Below are positions 36,214 through 45,583 of a stretch of DNA of 64,000 nucleotides, piece after piece. The notes beneath the pieces were generated by a model. That model had not been told where the DNA came from, made no database searches, and saw only the letters and a program-made list of their open reading frames with translations. Source of the stretch: Chryseobacterium tructae (GTDB lineage: Bacteria; Bacteroidota; Bacteroidia; Flavobacteriales; Weeksellaceae). The stretch lies in assembly GCF_030409875.1 (NCBI RefSeq), contig NZ_JAUFQR010000003.1:434001-498000 (forward strand), written 5' to 3'. A program made the position numbers and the translations under genes. Numbering within the stretch: the stretch's first letter is position 1; every line of letters starts with the position of its first letter.

Positions 36214-38241
36214 CTATAAGACTGGTGACTTCTTTTCGGTTTCTTTTGTTTTAAAAACCTGATCGAATACATCAAAGAAATACATTAAACTGTTTTCTGA
36301 AGAGTTTTTGATATTATAATTCATTTCAGTCTGGATACTTTCTCCTTTTACTTCTGTTTTATAATACAATTCGCCTATATTTTTTTTGATGGCATCCAAC
36401 GCTTTTCTCTCTTTAGGACTTTTGAATTCTTTATCTAATCCGGTTAAAAGTTTTTGGATATCTAATCTTCCGGATAAAGGATATTTAGCTGAGTCTTTCG
36501 CCCATTTCCTAGAAATATCAGATTGGTTTACAGGTAAAATATTATCTGCAGAACTCATCAGATATACCACCCCATCTTTTACAGTAAAGAACAACTGGTC
36601 AATGTAGCCTCCGTTTTTCTCTTCCTTAAAGGTGTATAAGTTTCCTTTTTTAGAGAACCTTTTAGACAGCTTTTTATTCGTAGTCAGTAAATCAAAAATA
36701 CGAGTCCAATAGCCTTCGTTCTCTGTGGCAAAAGCAAAAGTAAAGTTAGGAACAGCAATTTCCTTGGTTTTCTTTACTTCTTTTTCATTGAAATCAGCGT
36801 CGTATTCATAATCAGTATACTCTACTTTTTTAGATTTCAATTCATTCAAAACAAAGATTCCATTTCCTGGTGCTATTTTAGCAATCGCTTCTTCATCCAG
36901 AACAATCTTCATGGTTTCCATGATCAGTTCCATTTCTTTTTTGTACTCAAGCTCTCCGGAATTCTGAAGAAGGCTATACATCATATCAAAACATTTCGCT
37001 CCATTTACGTTCATCGCATAGTAACCGACGCTTTTTTCATTGATCAGTTCCAGCAATTTTTTATTTTTCTTTCCTTTATAAATGGCCGATATATTTTTCT
37101 GAATATCATTGTTTCGATGTTGATAATTATTAACCAATCTTACTTTATCTTTATCAAAATACAGATTGTATGAAGAGTTGGAATTGTACATATTTTTGAA
37201 GAACTCTCCATACGCATAATACTTCGTCATCTTCCCATAAATCCCTTCATTTACAATTCTGCCATAGTCCGTATAGACAAAAACATCGGAATTGGCATCT
37301 CTGAACGACAGCATTTCTTTGGGAACATCAATTTCTAAATTTGAACTGAAGTATTGGTCAAACCTATCTTCAGCCTTCTTTTGAACAATTTTGAAGTTTT
37401 CTCTGCGGATAGAGTCCTGTTCTTTCTGATAGGCTTTTTCATATTCATCATCATAAGCTTCGTTAGGCATTTCTTCTCCATTTTCAGGATTTTCAGCGCT
37501 TTCTTTTTCTGCAGGATATTGATGATGCTTTTGTAGGTATTTGATATCTTTCTGAATTCTTGCGATCTCGTTATTATTATCTTTAATACTTTCTTTCAGG
37601 TACTTAACATCTTCCTTAAGATTTTTAATTTCCTCTTTATAATCAAAAGGTTTTTCAGGTTCAGCAGTATAAATACCATCTGTGCTAGCATCTACTGCAA
37701 CCGAATCAATAGCGACAACAGCAGTACTGTCTGTGACAGCCTCTGCCTCTGAAGACCAAAGATCTTTATAAGGTTTGGTATAGCTTATCATGCTGAGAAC
37801 AGCTCTACTACCATTCCATGCAACAAAAATATCATCATCAATATCTACATAAGAATAGTTCTTTCTGTTGAAAACTTCCTGTCCTTTTTTCTTCATAGAA
37901 TGAACAAACTCCTGGAACTTTTCATTATTATCAATGATAAAATGGGTATTATATGTCTTTATAGAATCATTAAAACTTGCATAGTGATATTGAACGGCAT
38001 CGTATTTAATTCCTGTTTTGGAATAATCTGTCCATGTAGGCTTTTCCTTACTTTTCTTGCTAAGTTCATGCAGCAATGGATTCAGTTTATTCCAGTTGAT
38101 TTTATTATTAAGCTCCTTTCCGTTGACTTCCATATAAAATACGGCATCTGACGGAAGTTTCATGCTGCTTTGGGCAAAAGCCAACGTAAAACCAAAAAGT
38201 ATGAAAATAATTTTTTGCGTTTTTAAGAATATAGATTTCAT
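36214..38241 (-). CDS. Large secreted protein with central coiled coil
   Basis: A 675-residue protein with a signal peptide (residues 1-23, ...GFTLAFAQ). An N-terminal domain (about 25-155) is followed by a Glu/Lys-rich coiled coil (about 200-240, EEIKNLKEDVKYLKESIKD) and a large C-terminal domain. The opening PSDAVFYMEVNGKEL is similar in style to DUF4836-like proteins, but I cannot confirm membership. It lies 17 bases after the lipoprotein gene and abuts the next gene, so all three probably act together in the envelope. Confidence 0.7.
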   Translation of the reverse strand: MKSIFLKTQKIIFILFGFTLAFAQSSMKLPSDAVFYMEVNGKELNNKINWNKLNPLLHELSKKSKEKPTWTDYSKTGIKYDAVQYHYASFNDSIKTYNTHFIIDNNEKFQEFVHSMKKKGQEVFNRKNYSYVDIDDDIFVAWNGSRAVLSMISYTKPYKDLWSSEAEAVTDSTAVVAIDSVAVDASTDGIYTAEPEKPFDYKEEIKNLKEDVKYLKESIKDNNNEIARIQKDIKYLQKHHQYPAEKESAENPENGEEMPNEAYDDEYEKAYQKEQDSIRRENFKIVQKKAEDRFDQYFSSNLEIDVPKEMLSFRDANSDVFVYTDYGRIVNEGIYGKMTKYYAYGEFFKNMYNSNSSYNLYFDKDKVRLVNNYQHRNNDIQKNISAIYKGKKNKKLLELINEKSVGYYAMNVNGAKCFDMMYSLLQNSGELEYKKEMELIMETMKIVLDEEAIAKIAPGNGIFVLNELKSKKVEYTDYEYDADFNEKEVKKTKEIAVPNFTFAFATENEGYWTRIFDLLTTNKKLSKRFSKKGNLYTFKEEKNGGYIDQLFFTVKDGVVYLMSSADNILPVNQSDISRKWAKDSAKYPLSGRLDIQKLLTGLDKEFKSPKERKALDAIKKNIGELYYKTEVKGESIQTEMNYNIKNSSENSLMYFFDVFDQVFKTKETEKKSPVL

Positions 38242-38258
38242 GACTATAGTTTAGAAAT

Positions 38259-38927
38259 TTATTGAAAAAGAATGGTATTTTGTATTTGTCTTTTCTGAAG
38301 AATCAGATCCAATATGTCCGCCTCCAGTTTAAGGGCTTTTTTGTTGGGAGAAAGCACATAAGTACTATTCGTTTGTGATTTCACGGTACTTTCAAATTGC
38401 ATAATGGAAGTATATCGGGCATCAGTAAAAACTTCCTTATCTGCTTTGCTCATCTTATCATAATCTTCTTTGAAGGTATTGACTTTATTTCGTGTCAATG
38501 TCTTTTTCTCAAAATTCTGACTATAGACTTGTGTTGGAATCATCTTACCTAATATCTTCTGAGCTTTCAGCTTTTCAAGACCTGTATTGATATTTTCAAT
38601 TTTTTTGAAATTACAGCTCAGCTTGATGATATAATTATCAAAATCCATAGAGGTTTTTACATTGCTGATTCCTGGAGTTTCTTTAAAAATTTTGGCAGCT
38701 TCATTGATTTTGTTTTCAATTTCAGCTTTTTTGGGAACTTTTTTTCCATTGATGGTTTCCATTTTGGAAATGGAAGCCAGCCTTGTTTTGCTTTTGCTGG
38801 CGTTAAGAATAATAGTATACTCTCCCGAACCATCAGCCTTTACATTTACCTTATCCAAAATATCAAAGCAACTTGTCAGGCATAGCAAAGGAAAGAATAG
38901 AAGAAATAATTTTAGAAAATTTTTCAT
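38259..38927 (-). CDS. Lipoprotein of unknown function, first gene of envelope operon
   Basis: A 222-residue lipoprotein with lipobox LCLTSC (Cys about residue 20). The N-terminal part DKVNVKADGSGEYTIILNAS resembles the opening of small Bacteroidota lipoproteins in which a beta-rich domain is used. No motif gives a function. It is followed by the 675-aa and 412-aa genes with minimal spacing. Confidence 0.7.
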   Translation of the reverse strand: MKNFLKLFLLFFPLLCLTSCFDILDKVNVKADGSGEYTIILNASKSKTRLASISKMETINGKKVPKKAEIENKINEAAKIFKETPGISNVKTSMDFDNYIIKLSCNFKKIENINTGLEKLKAQKILGKMIPTQVYSQNFEKKTLTRNKVNTFKEDYDKMSKADKEVFTDARYTSIMQFESTVKSQTNSTYVLSPNKKALKLEADILDLILQKRQIQNTILFQ

Positions 38928-39060
38928 GATTGGCTTAAAGCGACAAAATTACTCAATTCTAGCCTTACATCCTTATAATCTTTGATTTTTTGAGCATAAA
39001 TAGCTGTTTTCCGGTACTTTTTCTGACAGATACAACACTACTTTTTTATTTTAGATTTTT

Positions 39061-39779
39061 TTAAATACGTCCTTTCAGATAATCCTGACGAAGATCTTCA
39101 TCTAGTTTTTCAATAGCATATCGAAGACAGGTTCTGGGCATTTCTTTGTAATACTGATTCAGATAGTTTATCAACGCTCTTTCATCCTTATTTCCCATCT
39201 CTCTTAATAGCCATCCATTGGCTTTATGCATCAGATCATGTGGGTGTTTCAAATTTCTCGTTACAAATTCTTTGGTAAGATCAAATGATCCTCTTTGATA
39301 TAATGCATGGTTCCCACAACGGCAATTCTCTTATGCCACATTTCTTCTGCTTCTGAAAGATCTCTCAACAGATTTTCCTTGTTATTTTCAAAAGCATATC
39401 TGCCAAGAATCTTATAACAAGTGGAATCTACCAGATCCCAGTTATTGATGCAGGGTAGATGATTAAGATAAAATGCTATGATTTCATCTTTCACCTCTTT
39501 ATCTTTTGTCTTTTCAAACTTTGAAATCAATATAAAAAGAGCGGTAAGCCGATGTTCATGGTATTTTGAAGAAAGCAGTTCACTAAGTTCATTTAAATTG
39601 ATTTTTGAGTAATACTCCTTAGCAACAGTCCTCTGATCGGGAACTTTCACTCCTAAAAAGAGGTCGCCTTCTCCATATTCTCCTTTACCCGTTTTAAAAA
39701 ATCTTGGAAAGAATTCGGCTTTTTCAGGAATAGACAAAACGGCCAGGGCTTCCTGTATTTCTTTGATGATACTACTCAT
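39061..39779 (-). pseudogene. AlkD-like DNA alkylation repeat protein (one-base frameshift)
   Basis: The frame from 39779 encodes HEAT-like repeats of the DNA glycosylase AlkD family (NNWDLVDSTCYKILG is the conserved block, with ...WHKRIAVVGTMHYIK) but stops at 39261. A second frame (39252-39061) carries the end: HPHDLMHKANGWLLREMG, then CLRYAIEKL. Adding one T to the T run (plus-strand AAA at 39283-39285) joins them as KEDHFDLTKEFVTRNLKHPH. The repaired protein is about 239 residues, the normal length. The family removes bulky or charged alkylated bases. Confidence 0.88.
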
Positions 39780-39835
39780 TTAAATTGATAAATCTTGTAA
39801 AGCTATTCTGCAAAAGGAAAATAAAGGTTTAAAAA

Positions 39836-40774
39836 TTACTCTTCTGTGATGATATACCTTTTTGTCCCGTTCTTGTACCATGCTTCCTGACCTTTTAAGA
39901 ATAGTTCTGCATTGTGGACATATCTTTTTAGCCCTTCATTTTGAATTCCAAAATCCGGAATATTCTTACCTATTCTGATAAACTCTTCCAAATCATCGTT
40001 ATGAAAATGAACAGCTTCTATATAAGCTTCACTCCGGGAGCAATTTCTTTCATTCTCAATAACCAATACCAAATTCATTTTTTCCCCATTCAGGGCTTCT
40101 TTCTCGAAGGAATAAAGATCATTGAACCATGCCATAAGTCTAAAGAAAAGTTGACGGTATCTTTTAATGTCAGGATGTGTGAAAATCTCTTCAGTCATTA
40201 TAAAGTCAGAGACCACCTCCAATTGGTCACATACCAATTCACCACCTACCAGTTTTTCACGAATCAACATATAGTCTTCTACTGAAGGAAATGACTGAGT
40301 CTTCTCATTATTATACTCAGTTTCAATTTCCATTCCTTCAAACCAATCTTGATGATGTCTTATCAATCTTTCGAACCAATAATCTGTCACAAAAGGAGAA
40401 AATTCTTTTTTGATAATAGTAAGCTGATGAAAAAATTCGGGTTCACCCTCTTCAGGTAACTCTCCTTTGAGAATATCAATAGCTCTTTGACACGCTATCT
40501 TTAATTCATTAATTGGGCGTGACCCATAAAAATCATCGAAACAGAATCCAAAAAACATCCATCTTCCCAAAACGATCAACTTGTCAATTCCAGCATTTGG
40601 ATACACCTGTGCCGTCAAACTTCCCAATCGTGCTTTCTTGTATATTTTCTTCTGAGAGGCTGACAAAATAGAATATTTATCTATTAAATCAATCATCAGT
40701 TGTTCTGATAGGTCTTCGTAGGTGCTGCTTTTGAATAAAAAAGGATATTCAAAAAGGATTTTTTGTATTTTCAT
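39836..40774 (-). CDS. Class I terpene synthase
   Basis: A 312-residue terpene cyclase. I choose the ATG at 40774 (MKIQKILFEYPFLF) because the extra residues of the longer frame are not family-like. Hallmarks are in place: the Asp-rich metal motif FDDFYG (D80, D81), the NSE triad NDLYSFEKE (N218, S222, E226), the pyrophosphate-sensor Arg exactly 46 residues before the triad (R172) and the RY pair exactly 80 after it (R306-Y307). The fifth position of the Asp-rich motif is Gly rather than Asp/Glu. It would cyclise a C15 or C20 diphosphate to a terpene; the product cannot be predicted. No P450 or prenyl synthase is next to it. Confidence 0.88.
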   Translation of the reverse strand: MKIQKILFEYPFLFKSSTYEDLSEQLMIDLIDKYSILSASQKKIYKKARLGSLTAQVYPNAGIDKLIVLGRWMFFGFCFDDFYGSRPINELKIACQRAIDILKGELPEEGEPEFFHQLTIIKKEFSPFVTDYWFERLIRHHQDWFEGMEIETEYNNEKTQSFPSVEDYMLIREKLVGGELVCDQLEVVSDFIMTEEIFTHPDIKRYRQLFFRLMAWFNDLYSFEKEALNGEKMNLVLVIENERNCSRSEAYIEAVHFHNDDLEEFIRIGKNIPDFGIQNEGLKRYVHNAELFLKGQEAWYKNGTKRYIITEE

Positions 40775-40882
40775 AGTAAGGATTTGCTTTTTTAAAATTA
40801 ATAATAAAAAAAACATCCTTTTATTTTATTCCTTTACATTTTATGTTAAATTATATTGCAAACATAACAATATTTAATCCCA

Positions 40883-42160
40883 TTATTCAGAAACACTATT
40901 CTCTTGCTCTTCCTCTTCTTTCACAATCTGTTTAGGATTGGCAACCTTCGCAATCGTAAGTCCCTGAACAATGATGGAGAACACGACTACACAATAGGTA
41001 ATACTCAAAATCGTTTCACTATATTCGCTTTTAGGGATAGACATCGCCAGTGCAATAGAAACTCCACCACGAATTCCACCCCAAACTAAGACTTTTACAG
41101 TCTGCGGACTAAAACTTTTTCTCAAAGAAGTAAATTTCGTAGGCCCCCAAATGGAAATAAATCTTGCAAAAAGAACGACAAAGATTGCTAGTAGACCAGG
41201 GATCATAAAATGTTTCAGGTCTTTAATCATTAAAAGCTCAAATCCGATAAATAAGAATAATACAGCATTCAAAATTTCATCAATCAGCTCCCAAAATTTG
41301 ATAAGATAGTCCTGGGTAACAGACTTCATTTTAAAGTTCATGTTAAAGTTCCCCATAAATAATCCTGCGGCAACCATCGTTAATGGCCCTGAAATATGCA
41401 TCTGTCTTGCAATAAGATAACCTCCCATTACCACGGAAAGCGTTACCAGAACGGAAATAATATAATCATCTACTTCACGCATTAACCTGGAAGTAACCCA
41501 ACCTAACAAAACACCAAGTAAAAGCCCCCCACCTGCTTCATGAAGCAATAGCAGTCCTATACTTTCTACCCCAAGATCTACTTCTTTTCCTACGGCTAAC
41601 TGTAGTACTACTGTAAAGACCACAACAGCCATACCATCATTGAAAAGAGATTCACCCGCCACCTTTGTTTCCAGCGATTTGGAAACTTTAGCCTGTTTCA
41701 GTACACTCAGAACTGCTACCGGATCGGTAGGTGAAATCAGTGCTCCAAAAACAAGACAATAAATAAACGGAAGCTGAATGCCTACATAAGGAAGTAAATA
41801 GAACATCCCAAAACCTACCACAAATGTGGAAATTACAACTCCTACAGTGGAGAATATCAGTACAGGCCTGAATTGTTCTTTAAGATCGTTGATATTAATG
41901 TGAATTCCTCCCGCAAAAAGAAGGAAATTAAGCATGGCTCCCATCAGAATTTCTGTAAAGTCTATGCTTTCCATTAAATTATTAAGATGCCCGAAAGTTC
42001 TTGGAAGTATCGTTTCTCCGAATAATACCAGAAAAATAGAAACCACAATGGCAATCACCATGATCCCGATGGTACTCGGAAGTTTTAAAAATCTGTAATT
42101 AAGGTAGGCAAATATGGATGCTAGCACGATTAATGCTGAAAATGAATAATATAATTCCAC
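40883..42160 (-). CDS. Na+/H+ antiporter, CPA1/NhaP type
   Basis: A 425-residue protein with about twelve membrane helices. The ion-binding signature GALISPTDPVAVL (NDs/TDP type) and SLFNDGMAVV are those of the CPA1 cation:proton antiporters. It exports sodium in exchange for protons, supporting pH and salt homeostasis. The last 20 residues are acidic. It is transcribed apart from its neighbours, 25 bases downstream of the DUF4919 gene, so it may belong to the hflX-DUF4919 unit. Confidence 0.9.
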   Translation of the reverse strand: MELYYSFSALIVLASIFAYLNYRFLKLPSTIGIMVIAIVVSIFLVLFGETILPRTFGHLNNLMESIDFTEILMGAMLNFLLFAGGIHININDLKEQFRPVLIFSTVGVVISTFVVGFGMFYLLPYVGIQLPFIYCLVFGALISPTDPVAVLSVLKQAKVSKSLETKVAGESLFNDGMAVVVFTVVLQLAVGKEVDLGVESIGLLLLHEAGGGLLLGVLLGWVTSRLMREVDDYIISVLVTLSVVMGGYLIARQMHISGPLTMVAAGLFMGNFNMNFKMKSVTQDYLIKFWELIDEILNAVLFLFIGFELLMIKDLKHFMIPGLLAIFVVLFARFISIWGPTKFTSLRKSFSPQTVKVLVWGGIRGGVSIALAMSIPKSEYSETILSITYCVVVFSIIVQGLTIAKVANPKQIVKEEEEQENSVSE

Positions 42161-42184
42161 TAAGTGTTCTTTTTTAAAATTAAT

Positions 42185-42814
42185 TTATAAGTCTAAGTAA
42201 AGGACCTTGATGTATATTTTTTGATTACCTTTTTCCCAAATGTCAAACATTCCGTCTTTTGAAGGCTTTGATCCTCTTGTATAATCATTTCCTATATTCA
42301 GAATATTCAAAAGAATATATTCATCTCCCACCGAATTGACAAGATAAGCGGTTTTCTCAGACTTTCCGTCTCCGGAACTTTTGATTCCATCTGCCAAAGC
42401 TCTAAACTGATTCAGGTGATGCATAAAATTGTTTCCATCTTTTGAAGAATCATAAGCCCTGAGCAAAATAAGCAAAATATCGAGATTGGTAGGATCTTTA
42501 TCATATAAGACCTTCCCTTGCTTGATACAGTCTTCAAACTTGTTTTGCTTAAAAGCTTCTGCCAAATTTTTAAACCCTTCATCTGATGTGGTTACCCTAT
42601 CGGCTCTGAAATTTCTTCCATAGTACAGATATTGTGCTTCGATACTATCTAAAGACTTTGGATATCCTTTATATTTGAAAAGGAGTTTCTCGTAATTGTA
42701 CGGTGAATCAGAGCTTTTTAGACTTTTTTCAATAGCCTTAAAGTCTATTTTTGATTTCTGGCTGAACCCAAAAACCGAAAATAGAATGAATAAAAGGAAA
42801 AAATGATATTTCAT
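42185..42814 (-). CDS. DUF4919 secreted protein
   Basis: A 209-residue protein with a signal peptide (residues 1-18) and TPR-like helices. The block LDSIEAQYLYYGRNFRAD fits the DUF4919 family, and the C-terminus ends in a beta-rich block (GDEYILLNILNIGND, IYIKVLYLDL). Function unknown. Its start overlaps the last base of hflX, so the two are translationally coupled. Confidence 0.8.
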   Translation of the reverse strand: MKYHFFLLFILFSVFGFSQKSKIDFKAIEKSLKSSDSPYNYEKLLFKYKGYPKSLDSIEAQYLYYGRNFRADRVTTSDEGFKNLAEAFKQNKFEDCIKQGKVLYDKDPTNLDILLILLRAYDSSKDGNNFMHHLNQFRALADGIKSSGDGKSEKTAYLVNSVGDEYILLNILNIGNDYTRGSKPSKDGMFDIWEKGNQKIYIKVLYLDL

Positions 42815-44037
42815 TAATTGTTATTTTCATCCTCTTCGTCATCGAAGTACTCGAAAAGGAAATCATTGTATGGAAATCTGGAGATATGAATTTTCATGAC
42901 CTCATCGTAGATCATTTTTTTCATTTCAGGGAAGTTTTCCTTCGTAAGAGCAGAAATGAAAACAGTTGGATGCTTTGATTTAGCCATCCATGTCTTTTTC
43001 CATTCTTCAAGGGAAACATTCTTTCTTGTACTAGGCGTCAGATCATCCTCATCTTTTTTCTCATAGCTAAAGCCATCAATTTTGTTGAATACCATAATCA
43101 TCGGTTTCTGATGAGCATTGATATCCATTAAGATCTGATTAACAGAGTTGATGTGATCTTCAAAACTTTCGTGAGAAATATCAACCACATGAATCAAAAG
43201 ATCAGCTTCACGAACCTCATCCAACGTAGATTTAAATGATTCTACCAATTGAGTAGGCAATTTTCTGATAAATCCTACAGTATCAGTAAGGAGAAACGGA
43301 AGATTTCCGATTACAACTTTTCGTACGGTAGTATCTAGTGTTGCAAACAATTTATTCTCTGCAAAAACTTCAGATTTTGAAATAGAATTCATCAAGGTAG
43401 ATTTTCCAACATTCGTGTATCCTACCAAAGCTGCACGCACCACTTTTCCACGATTGTTACGCTGAGTGGCCATTTGTTTATCGATGATTTTCAGTTTATC
43501 CTTCAATAGAGTAATTCTGTCACGGATAATACGACGGTCAGTTTCAATTTCCGTTTCCCCGGGACCTCTCATCCCGATTCCTCCTTTCTGACGTTCCAAG
43601 TGAGTCCACATTCTGGTCAATCGAGGCAAAAGATATTGATACTGAGCCAATTCCACCTGAGTTCTCGCATAAGAAGTCTGTGCTCTTTGTGCAAAAATAT
43701 CGAGGATAAGATTGGTACGATCCAGGATTTTAACTTCCATTTCCCTTTCCAGGTTTTTAAGCTGTGAAGGAGAGAGTTCATCGTCAAAAATTACCGTTCC
43801 TATTTCGTTTTCCTTTACATATTCTTTTATCTCTATTGCTTTTCCGCTTCCAATAAAGGTTTTGGAATCAGGCTGTGTTAATTTTTGGGTGAAACGTTTT
43901 TGTACGGTTGCCCCAGCTGTGAAAGCTAAAAACTCCAGTTCATCCATGTATTCCACCAGTTTTTCTTCATCCTGATTTTGAGTAATAATACCCACCAGGA
44001 CTGCCTTCTCATAATTATGTTCTTTCTTTTCTAACAT
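42814..44037 (-). CDS. hflX: GTPase HflX
   Basis: A 407-residue HflX GTPase that splits stalled ribosomes. N-terminal HflX domain blocks are TFIGSGKAIEIKEY and FDDELSPSQLKNLER; the helical linker has RLTRMWTHLERQKGGIGMRG, PGETEIETDRR; the G domain has G1 GYTNVGKSTL and G3 DTVGFIRKLP, with G4 NKID. The C-terminal tail is Asp/Glu-rich. Length and motifs are normal. Confidence 0.96.
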   Translation of the reverse strand: MLEKKEHNYEKAVLVGIITQNQDEEKLVEYMDELEFLAFTAGATVQKRFTQKLTQPDSKTFIGSGKAIEIKEYVKENEIGTVIFDDELSPSQLKNLEREMEVKILDRTNLILDIFAQRAQTSYARTQVELAQYQYLLPRLTRMWTHLERQKGGIGMRGPGETEIETDRRIIRDRITLLKDKLKIIDKQMATQRNNRGKVVRAALVGYTNVGKSTLMNSISKSEVFAENKLFATLDTTVRKVVIGNLPFLLTDTVGFIRKLPTQLVESFKSTLDEVREADLLIHVVDISHESFEDHINSVNQILMDINAHQKPMIMVFNKIDGFSYEKKDEDDLTPSTRKNVSLEEWKKTWMAKSKHPTVFISALTKENFPEMKKMIYDEVMKIHISRFPYNDFLFEYFDDEEDENNN

Positions 44038-44231
44038 TAAAGTTCTGTCTATGTTTATGATTTTTACAAGATAATATTTTTCAGAAAAAAAACAAAATCA
44101 ATTTTTAGTTAATAACACTTTTTAATATAAATTTAAGTTCAACACTTTATTATTTTATAAAAATTCAATAACTTTATATAATAATTTTCTGATTTTTAAA
44201 TATTTAAATTAAAAATTAATTCCAGAAGATC

Positions 44232-44939
44232 ATGATTACCCATATTAGATGTATGATTATTGATGATGATGAACTGGACAGGCTGGTTCTTCAGCATTAT
44301 ATCAAACAGTATGAAAATATAGAAATTGTCGCTTCTTTTGATTCGGCTGAAAAAGCAATTCCTTACCTTGAACTTCCTATTGATCTTCTGATCATTGAAA
44401 CCAATTTAAAAGGAATGAGCGGCCTTGAATTCAGAAACCTGGCACATAAGATCCCTGCCTGCATCTTTGTAAGCTCCCGTCCGGAACTGGCATCCTGTTT
44501 TTTTGAAATCAATACTCTTGATTTTATTACCAAACCACTTACTAAAGAACGTTTTCATTACTCTATGCAGAAGCTTTTTGATTTTTTTAAGGTAAAAGAA
44601 AAATGCGAATGTTATGATGCCATGCTGGGTCAGGATCTTATCAAGGTCAAAGAAAGTGGGAATATTTTTCAAATCAGAAAGACAGACATTCTTTATTTGG
44701 AGGCTCTCAAAGATTATACACGGATCATCACTCTTGAGAAAAACCATTGTATTCTTGATTCCCTGGGTAATCTTCTGCGTAAAAGCTTTTTTGATTCTTT
44801 TGTAAGAATACACAGGAGCTATGCTGTTCCCAAACATCTCATCCGTGGAAAAAGTTATCATGAAATTGAACTGATCCACCGTATTAAGCTTCCTATCGGC
44901 AGAACTTATAAAGAAAATTTATCCTTTTTTGAGCCTTAA
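44232..44939 (+). CDS. LytTR-family response regulator with pseudo-receiver
   Basis: A 235-residue regulator: a receiver domain (about 5-118) and a C-terminal LytTR DNA-binding domain (about 130-233, ILYLEALKDYTRI, FVRIHRSYAVP). The acidic pocket (D11-D13), the Ser of FVSS and the Lys of TKPL are present. The phosphoacceptor position reads LLIIETNLKGMSG, so the usual Asp is E56. Glu there often mimics phosphorylation, implying a constitutively active or phosphorylation-independent regulator. No histidine kinase is next to it. It lies 160 bases upstream of, and parallel to, the T9SS/fibre gene cluster, its likely target. Confidence 0.87.
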   Translation: MITHIRCMIIDDDELDRLVLQHYIKQYENIEIVASFDSAEKAIPYLELPIDLLIIETNLKGMSGLEFRNLAHKIPACIFVSSRPELASCFFEINTLDFITKPLTKERFHYSMQKLFDFFKVKEKCECYDAMLGQDLIKVKESGNIFQIRKTDILYLEALKDYTRIITLEKNHCILDSLGNLLRKSFFDSFVRIHRSYAVPKHLIRGKSYHEIELIHRIKLPIGRTYKENLSFFEP

Positions 44940-45098
44940 AAAGATATTTCATCTTTACAATAATTCACAAAACGCCATTAGTCGATTATTCCTGTCGTTA
45001 GTCTATTTTTCAGTGAACAGATTCGGATAGGTGGTAATTTAGTCTTCCCCAAATTACAATGGAAAGACATTTAATTCATCACCTTAAAACTGTTATCC

Positions 45099-45578
45099 AT
45101 GAAAAAAATATTTATTCATTTTCCTCTTCTGTTTGCCTTTTCTCTTTCAAATCTGAATGCTCAATCAGCAGTTCTGGCAACGGGAGCAGATATTTCAGGA
45201 GGCAATGGGTCTGTTTCTTACAGTATCGGCCAGACAGCATATCTTTATAAAGGAGCAAACAATCAGCTTCTGGAAGGTGTTCAACAGCCTTATGAAATTA
45301 CAACACTTGCGGCGCATGAAACAAGAGCGTCAAACCTGGAGGGTATTCTGTTATATCCTAATCCTTTCAAAGATTTTCTGTACTTGGAGTTTACAACTAA
45401 TGACTTTAAAAATGCAGATTATCAGCTATACGATGCTCAGGGCAAACTCATCAAAAAAGATTTGATTTTACAGTCAAAATCTGAGCTCAATTTCTCCGAA
45501 CTTCCTTCTGCGATGTATATCATCAGGATTAATAAGCATGGAGAAAATATAAAAACGTTCAAAATCATCAAAAAATAA
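45099..45578 (+). CDS. T9SS type A sorting-domain protein
   Basis: A 159-residue exported protein with a signal peptide (residues 1-22, ...NLNAQ), a short beta domain (ATGADISGGNGSVSYSIGQT) and a C-terminal type IX secretion signal: LYPNPFKDFLYLEF, then YQLYDAQGKLIKKD and YIIRINKHGE ending in KIIKK. Such proteins cross the outer membrane through the T9SS and are attached to the cell surface or released. It is 5 bases upstream of the fibre-like gene; the cluster probably encodes one surface structure. Confidence 0.85.
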   Translation: MKKIFIHFPLLFAFSLSNLNAQSAVLATGADISGGNGSVSYSIGQTAYLYKGANNQLLEGVQQPYEITTLAAHETRASNLEGILLYPNPFKDFLYLEFTTNDFKNADYQLYDAQGKLIKKDLILQSKSELNFSELPSAMYIIRINKHGENIKTFKIIKK

Positions 45579-45583
45579 TCACC

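Noticed and set aside
39061..39252. Independent 63-aa gene
   Set aside because: It is the C-terminal end of the AlkD-like protein after a one-base deletion.
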